Assembly (NCBI GenBank): GCA_012800805.1
Contig: JAAZIO010000002.1
Span: 1-8,625, forward strand
From: Clostridiales bacterium
Lineage (GTDB): Bacteria; Bacillota; Clostridia; Christensenellales; CAG-917
Direction of reading: 5' to 3'
DNA: 8,625 nt
Position 1 is the stretch's first letter. Each line of letters begins with the position of its first letter. The position numbers and the translations under genes are program-made. Of the stretch, positions 4,885 through 8,625 are shown one piece after another. The notes beneath the pieces are model-generated. The model was not told the DNA's origin. It did no database searches and saw only the letters and a list, made by a program, of their open reading frames with translations.

Positions 4885-7872
4885 ATGACATTGAAAAAAC
4901 ACAGAAAAATAATATACATAGCCGTGTTGGTGCTTCTTGCCATGTTGTCGGCAACGCTTGCCGCATGCGGCATGTGGAAAACCCCGCTGATAAGCCTTGA
5001 GGTTGACCAGGCGGAAGTTTACCTTACAGTTGGCGAGCAGCACCAAATCAGCGTCAGCCTTTACCCCTCGTCGGTTAATGTAAAATTGAATTATAAATCC
5101 TCCAACGAAACGGTTGCGGCGGTTTCGTCAAGCGGGCTTATAAAAGCACTCGCCGTAGGGGAAGCGGAGGTCACAGTATCAAGCGAGGACAGACAACACT
5201 CGGACAAGGTCAAAGTTTATGTCGATTACGAGGAAATCGAGGGCATAACGCTAAATGTTAAAGACAACATTCAGTGCACCCATGTAGAAAAGCTTGAACA
5301 GCCCTATCCCGCAACTTTCGAGCTCACCTGGCAAGGAAATGTCCCCGAGGATAAGAATATCGAATGGTTCCTGTCCGTCGAAGGCGGAGAAAGCAGGAAG
5401 CTCGACGAGTTCGACAATAAAACCACAATCAAACTGACGCCCGAGAAAAAACTCGGCTATTACGGTCAGGTTTACGCAAAGCTTTCTTACGGCACGCGTG
5501 TTTATACATCGCAAACCGTGCATTTCGGATATTTCAGATATTTCAACCCAAACGATTTGAAACTGTTTTTAATCTCGGGCTATGACAAGGAGGAAGAGGA
5601 CGCCGAGGGCGCATACTACATTGTCCAAAACGGCGCGCCTTTAAAATTCCGCCTGCAGGACTGGTCAAGCGAGTGCAACATCAATCCCGACATCCAGTGG
5701 CTCTACACCACCGGCGACACCGAATTTAACTACAACTACGACTCGCAGCGCAGGGTCATACCAGGCGAAAAAACACGCTCGCTTACTTTCTCCGTTCCCG
5801 GTGAGGGCGAAGACAAAGTCGGCTATTACATCGTCTATGTTGCGGTAGACAACGTCGTATCGCAGGTCAAAGTAAGGCTGAAATCGCGAGTGGCCGACGT
5901 CTCGGGCGTTACGATAAGAGACGATAAAATGGATACATCGTCTATAATGGTTGCGGAAAATGTTTGGAAGGTCGACCTTACCGCGGACTGGAACAAGGGA
6001 TTTACCTCTGGCACGGAATACATTGAGTGGTTTGTCAACGGAGAACTTCAGAAGGATCAAAACTCGGAAAAGTTCAGCTACACCCCGCCCGCAATACACG
6101 GCGTTTATGTGGTGAGCGTAAGGGTTTACAACTCTCCGGACAGCACGCTGTATGACGAGGCTAGCTATGTAATAACCGTTACGGAAAACTTCCTTGCAAT
6201 AGAAAAGGTTTCGCTAGAGCTTGTAAGCGGAAGCCTTGTGCAAAAGAGCAAGACTTTTGAGCCCGTTACGGTTAAAGCCTCGGTAGTGTATCCTTTAAGC
6301 GGATATAACGAATACGCTCCCTTAAAATTTGTTGTAAACGGAGTGGCAATCACAAGCTCCACTGACGGATACCTCTACAACGCTAAGGAAAGAACGCTGA
6401 CTTTCACGCCTAATTCGGGCGAGACCAATGTTTACGCAGAGATTGACAACATCAAGAGCAACCGCCTGACCTTCGCCGCTATGGCCAAAGGCGAATACGC
6501 GGAATATTCTGAGTATCTCAATAACACATATATCTGGGAAGGGGATGTATACAATACATACATTTCGTATCCCGAAGAGTTCTTCATTGTGGTTTCATAC
6601 GCCCTTATGTGCGGTATCGATTATGCCCTGCCCATCTTTATACACAGCTCGTCTGGCATCAATATCAATAACATAAGGGGAGAGAGGGGTGCCACAATCG
6701 CCGCTTTCAATTACTACTCCGACGGCGATATGGGCATTTCCATTACTGCGGCGTCCCATAGCAACGACGGCAAGTTTGAGCTTAGCGTAACGCCGGGGCT
6801 TGTAACCTCGCCCGTCAAAGGAAGATATGTTTCCGATTACACCTATATAGAAGACAGAGGCTATGAGATCCACGGAGGCGGCTCGGGACGCTCCACGCTG
6901 TATATCGACAGCGCGCCCGAATACACCCAGCTTGTATCGACGTCAAACCACTTATACAGGGTGCTTTCATGGGGTATGAAGCCCGTGAACCTGTCAGAAA
7001 GGATGAGGGATCTTTACGGCCTTATAAGAACCGTTGTCCTTGACGTATGCTCGGACGATATGAGCGAGCTTGAAAAGGCGCATGTGCTTTATGACTGGCT
7101 GGTATCCAATGTGGTATACGACTATGGAATCGTAAACGCTTCGCAGGCGGGAGCGCTAACCGGCAAAGAGGCGCTGCAATACGCCAGTTACTACCTTGAG
7201 GGCGTATTCTATGACAAGCTTGCCGTTTGCGACGGCATCTCAAAGGCATACTGCGCTCTGCTTGGCATGGAGGGAATAAAAGCGGTCAGAGTTACGGGTG
7301 TTGCGGGCGGCGGCGACCACGCTTGGAACAAAATTTTGATTGAGGCTGACGGAAGCGGCGTAAAGAAATGGTGGGCGGTTGACGCCACATGGGCCAATGT
7401 CAAGATTGAGGAAGCCTACAACAGAGGAAGAGAAATTTATTTCCACTCCTACTTCCTTATTACCCAAAACGAGATATCGCTGGACCATATTGAAACCGAT
7501 GTGTCGTTCATTCTCGCAAACGGTCAGGAATACAGATACAACCCGTTCCCGGTAGCCACAAACGACGCCACTGACTTTTTCTCGACTATAACATATCGGG
7601 TCGTGACGGAAATGTTGACCTTTAGTAGCGACTTAAGCTTTGGCGACGCGGCGATTAACAATGTCGAAGAGCTTGCGATAGCGCTTGCATATAGCTACAG
7701 CGTGGATAAATATATAGTGGTCAAACCAAGCGGCGTCAGCATCAACGACTCTAACTTGACTGCGGCGCTGGCGCTAATTAAAGACAAACACAAATACAAA
7801 ATATACAGCATATCTTTAAGCGAGTATAATAATTCTCTCTATCTTATAAAGATGGTTTCCAATCCGCAATAA
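4885..7872 (+). CDS. Lipoprotein with Ig-like domains and a transglutaminase-like catalytic domain
   Basis: A 995-residue surface protein. The start chosen is ATG at 4885: it gives a proper signal peptide (basic KKHRK, hydrophobic 9-22, lipobox LAAC with Cys28), while the frame open back to TTG at 4843 only adds polar residues. Residues 35-113 form a BIG2-type Ig-like domain (LTVGEQHQISV, YKSSNETVAAVSSSGLI, VGEAEVTV). Four further beta-rich repeats follow at about 120-215, 224-332, 340-433 and 440-530; three share an (I/D)(E/Q)W motif, and all end in a Gly-Tyr or Val-Tyr strand. A less clear region (530-700) leads to a transglutaminase-core domain (about 705-870): helix AHVLYDWLVSNVVYDYG, Cys782 in VCDGISKAYC, His812 in GDHAWNKI and Asp833 in WWAVDATWA. 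The triad is intact, so cross-linking or peptidase activity is possible; the substrate is unknown. The C-terminal 120 residues are unassigned. Divergent from mrnC. Confidence 0.9.
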   Translation: MTLKKHRKIIYIAVLVLLAMLSATLAACGMWKTPLISLEVDQAEVYLTVGEQHQISVSLYPSSVNVKLNYKSSNETVAAVSSSGLIKALAVGEAEVTVSSEDRQHSDKVKVYVDYEEIEGITLNVKDNIQCTHVEKLEQPYPATFELTWQGNVPEDKNIEWFLSVEGGESRKLDEFDNKTTIKLTPEKKLGYYGQVYAKLSYGTRVYTSQTVHFGYFRYFNPNDLKLFLISGYDKEEEDAEGAYYIVQNGAPLKFRLQDWSSECNINPDIQWLYTTGDTEFNYNYDSQRRVIPGEKTRSLTFSVPGEGEDKVGYYIVYVAVDNVVSQVKVRLKSRVADVSGVTIRDDKMDTSSIMVAENVWKVDLTADWNKGFTSGTEYIEWFVNGELQKDQNSEKFSYTPPAIHGVYVVSVRVYNSPDSTLYDEASYVITVTENFLAIEKVSLELVSGSLVQKSKTFEPVTVKASVVYPLSGYNEYAPLKFVVNGVAITSSTDGYLYNAKERTLTFTPNSGETNVYAEIDNIKSNRLTFAAMAKGEYAEYSEYLNNTYIWEGDVYNTYISYPEEFFIVVSYALMCGIDYALPIFIHSSSGININNIRGERGATIAAFNYYSDGDMGISITAASHSNDGKFELSVTPGLVTSPVKGRYVSDYTYIEDRGYEIHGGGSGRSTLYIDSAPEYTQLVSTSNHLYRVLSWGMKPVNLSERMRDLYGLIRTVVLDVCSDDMSELEKAHVLYDWLVSNVVYDYGIVNASQAGALTGKEALQYASYYLEGVFYDKLAVCDGISKAYCALLGMEGIKAVRVTGVAGGGDHAWNKILIEADGSGVKKWWAVDATWANVKIEEAYNRGREIYFHSYFLITQNEISLDHIETDVSFILANGQEYRYNPFPVATNDATDFFSTITYRVVTEMLTFSSDLSFGDAAINNVEELAIALAYSYSVDKYIVVKPSGVSINDSNLTAALALIKDKHKYKIYSISLSEYNNSLYLIKMVSNPQ

Positions 7873-7910
7873 TAATTTAATCGTGGCTTTAGCGGCTTAT
7901 TAGCAAGATA

Positions 7911-7935
7911 AAACACCTCCCACGAGGTGTTTTTT
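7911..7935 (+). terminator. Rho-independent terminator of the lipoprotein gene
   Basis: A 9-bp stem AAACACCTC / GAGGTGTTT with a CCAC loop runs into six T (7930-7935). It lies about 40 nt after the stop codon at 7872. Confidence 0.9.
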
Positions 7936-7938
7936 AAT

Positions 7939-7975
7939 AAAAAAATAGCGCCTTAAGATAAACTTAAGGCGCTAT
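7939..7975 (-). terminator. Rho-independent terminator of the 138-residue protein gene
   Basis: A perfect 13-bp stem, ATAGCGCCTTAAG / CTTAAGGCGCTAT, with a 5-nt loop is followed on the minus strand by seven T (7945-7939). It begins 17 nt after the stop codon of the minus-strand gene and sits back to back with the lipoprotein terminator. Confidence 0.9.
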
Positions 7976-7991
7976 AGCATAAATGAGACGC

Positions 7992-8408
7992 TTATAAAAA
8001 GCTTCGGAGCTCGTTAATATTTGATTGCATCATATTGACATAATCTACAGCGAGCTGAGGCACTTCGTCACCTTCGGACTGCATCTCATTTATTACGCTT
8101 TGCACTGAGTTTATGCCCATGTTGGTTCCTTCAATCATCATCTCGCTGATGTGCGAGTCGCTAGGGTCAAACATGGCATTGAATTTTGCGCTCATTTTGA
8201 GCATGCTCTTTTGGAACTTGTTGGGCTTGGATTCTTTTACTTTATGGTCCGTAAGCTGTTGTTCGGCTTCGGTCTTTATTTTCTGATAACTGATTTTATG
8301 TTGAGCAAGTTTATTCGCTAGGTCCTGGCTTTGGACATAAGGGGCCACATTGTCGATAGCGTCTATACCAAGCTCGGTATTTTTAACGATTTCCTCGATG
8401 ATTTTCAT
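7992..8408 (-). CDS. Uncharacterised helical protein, conserved-looking Firmicute type
   Basis: The 138-residue protein has no signal peptide or membrane segment. It appears almost wholly alpha-helical: heptad-like segments at about 1-20, 26-55, 63-80, 84-110 and 116-138, consistent with a helical bundle. The central stretch FDPSDSHISEMMIEGTNMGI is the most distinctive part, and the protein is Met-rich (10 Met). I have the impression that similar short proteins, with a SHIxEMxIxGxxMGI-like core, occur widely in Clostridia without a known function, but I cannot confirm this. The start ATG follows AAGGAGTG. The gene stands alone between its own terminator and a 160-nt upstream region containing CATAGAATA (8468-8460), a possible sporulation-type -10. 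No function is proposed. Confidence 0.85.
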   Translation of the reverse strand: MKIIEEIVKNTELGIDAIDNVAPYVQSQDLANKLAQHKISYQKIKTEAEQQLTDHKVKESKPNKFQKSMLKMSAKFNAMFDPSDSHISEMMIEGTNMGINSVQSVINEMQSEGDEVPQLAVDYVNMMQSNINELRSFL

Positions 8409-8459
8409 AAAACACTCCTTTTTGTCGTTCGCATATATATTGCTCCGTAATTTAGAAAT

Positions 8460-8468
8460 TATTCTATG
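8460..8468 (-). promoter_or_regulatory. Weak sporulation-type -10 candidate for the 138-residue protein gene
   Basis: The minus strand reads CATAGAATA, compatible with the CATAnnnTA of SigE/SigK promoters. No convincing -35 is seen at 14-16 nt upstream, and AT-rich intergenic DNA often gives such matches. No better sigma-A candidate is obvious in 8409-8540. Confidence 0.2.
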
Positions 8469-8538
8469 ATTTGGCTGTAAACTTTAGGCAAAAAATAGAT
8501 ATAAGCTTTTACATTACGGTTTTCCTTTGTGAAACGAT

Positions 8539-8561
8539 AAAACCGCAAGAAATTTGCGGTT
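8539..8561 (-). terminator. Weak terminator-like hairpin for a gene entering from the right
   Basis: AACCGCAA / TTGCGGTT (8 bp, 5-nt loop) is followed on the minus strand by a short T-rich tail (TTTTATCG, counting the last stem bases). On the plus strand no T run follows, so if it is a terminator it serves the minus strand. Confidence 0.4.
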
Positions 8562-8568
8562 AACTTAG

Positions 8569-8625
8569 TTAAAGAATTAAATAGGCTTTTTTAGATATCT
8601 TATTTAAAGCGTTGGAGCATTTTAT
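8569..8625 (-). CDS. Possible 3' end of a minus-strand gene cut by the right edge
   Basis: One minus-strand frame is open from the window edge for 18 codons and ends in TAA at 8571-8569; its last residues would be KISKKAYLIL. The terminator-like hairpin starts 7 nt later, the position expected after a gene. The stretch is far too short to identify a product or to exclude chance. Confidence 0.2.
   Translation of the reverse strand: MKCSNALNKISKKAYLIL

Noticed and set aside
4788..5046. Minus-strand short Cys/His-containing frames opposite the lipoprotein signal peptide
   Set aside because: They overlap the divergent promoter region and the antisense of the signal peptide, and have no supporting start signals.
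5665..6099. Minus-strand 144-residue frame inside the lipoprotein gene
   Set aside because: It is antisense to a coherent 995-residue protein, with no ribosome binding site, promoter or recognisable domain.

Overview
The window looks like chromosomal core DNA from a spore-forming, low-to-moderate GC Gram-positive bacterium, probably an uncultured or gut-type member of the Clostridia. The evidence is a SigH-type sporulation sigma factor, a MrnC-RlmB-SigH block, a zinc-type ribosomal protein S18 in an rpsF-ssb-rpsR operon, AGGAGG-type ribosome binding sites, a Gram-positive lipoprotein, and two small proteins that resemble spore surface components. No mobile element, CRISPR array, tRNA or rRNA is visible.

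Layout. The left edge (1-745) carries two minus-strand genes: a 93-residue Cys/Gly/Tyr-rich protein with its own terminator, then the start of a collagen-like Gly-X-Y protein that runs off the window. Both open with an FFNF-containing leader, and both are preceded by a CATAnn...ATATATTAG element that resembles a mother-cell sporulation -10 region. Next, on the plus strand, come uracil-DNA glycosylase (ung, 746-1414) and a YhbY-type ribosome assembly protein (1475-1771), facing a shared terminator at about 1894-1919.

From 4769 down to 1943 six minus-strand genes follow one another: mrnC, rlmB, sigH, rpsF, ssb, rpsR. The first three are tightly packed: 3 nt between mrnC and rlmB, and a 1-nt stop/start overlap between rlmB and sigH. 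No terminator separates sigH from rpsF, but a strong sigma-A promoter lies between them. The block therefore joins rRNA and ribosome maturation enzymes, a stationary-phase sigma factor, and the S6/SSB/S18 operon.

Divergent from mrnC is a large lipoprotein gene (4885-7872). It encodes a lipobox, a bacterial Ig-like (BIG2) domain, about four further Ig-like repeats and a C-terminal transglutaminase/cysteine-protease-fold domain with a complete Cys-His-Asp triad. Its promoter and that of mrnC share an overlapping -35 element. It ends at a strong terminator that faces a second terminator serving an uncharacterised, mostly helical 138-residue protein on the minus strand (7992-8408). The right edge holds a weak minus-strand hairpin and perhaps the last codons of another minus-strand gene.

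The most interesting parts are the paired spore-surface-like genes, the transglutaminase lipoprotein and the shared divergent promoter. No complete new multi-gene system is evident.
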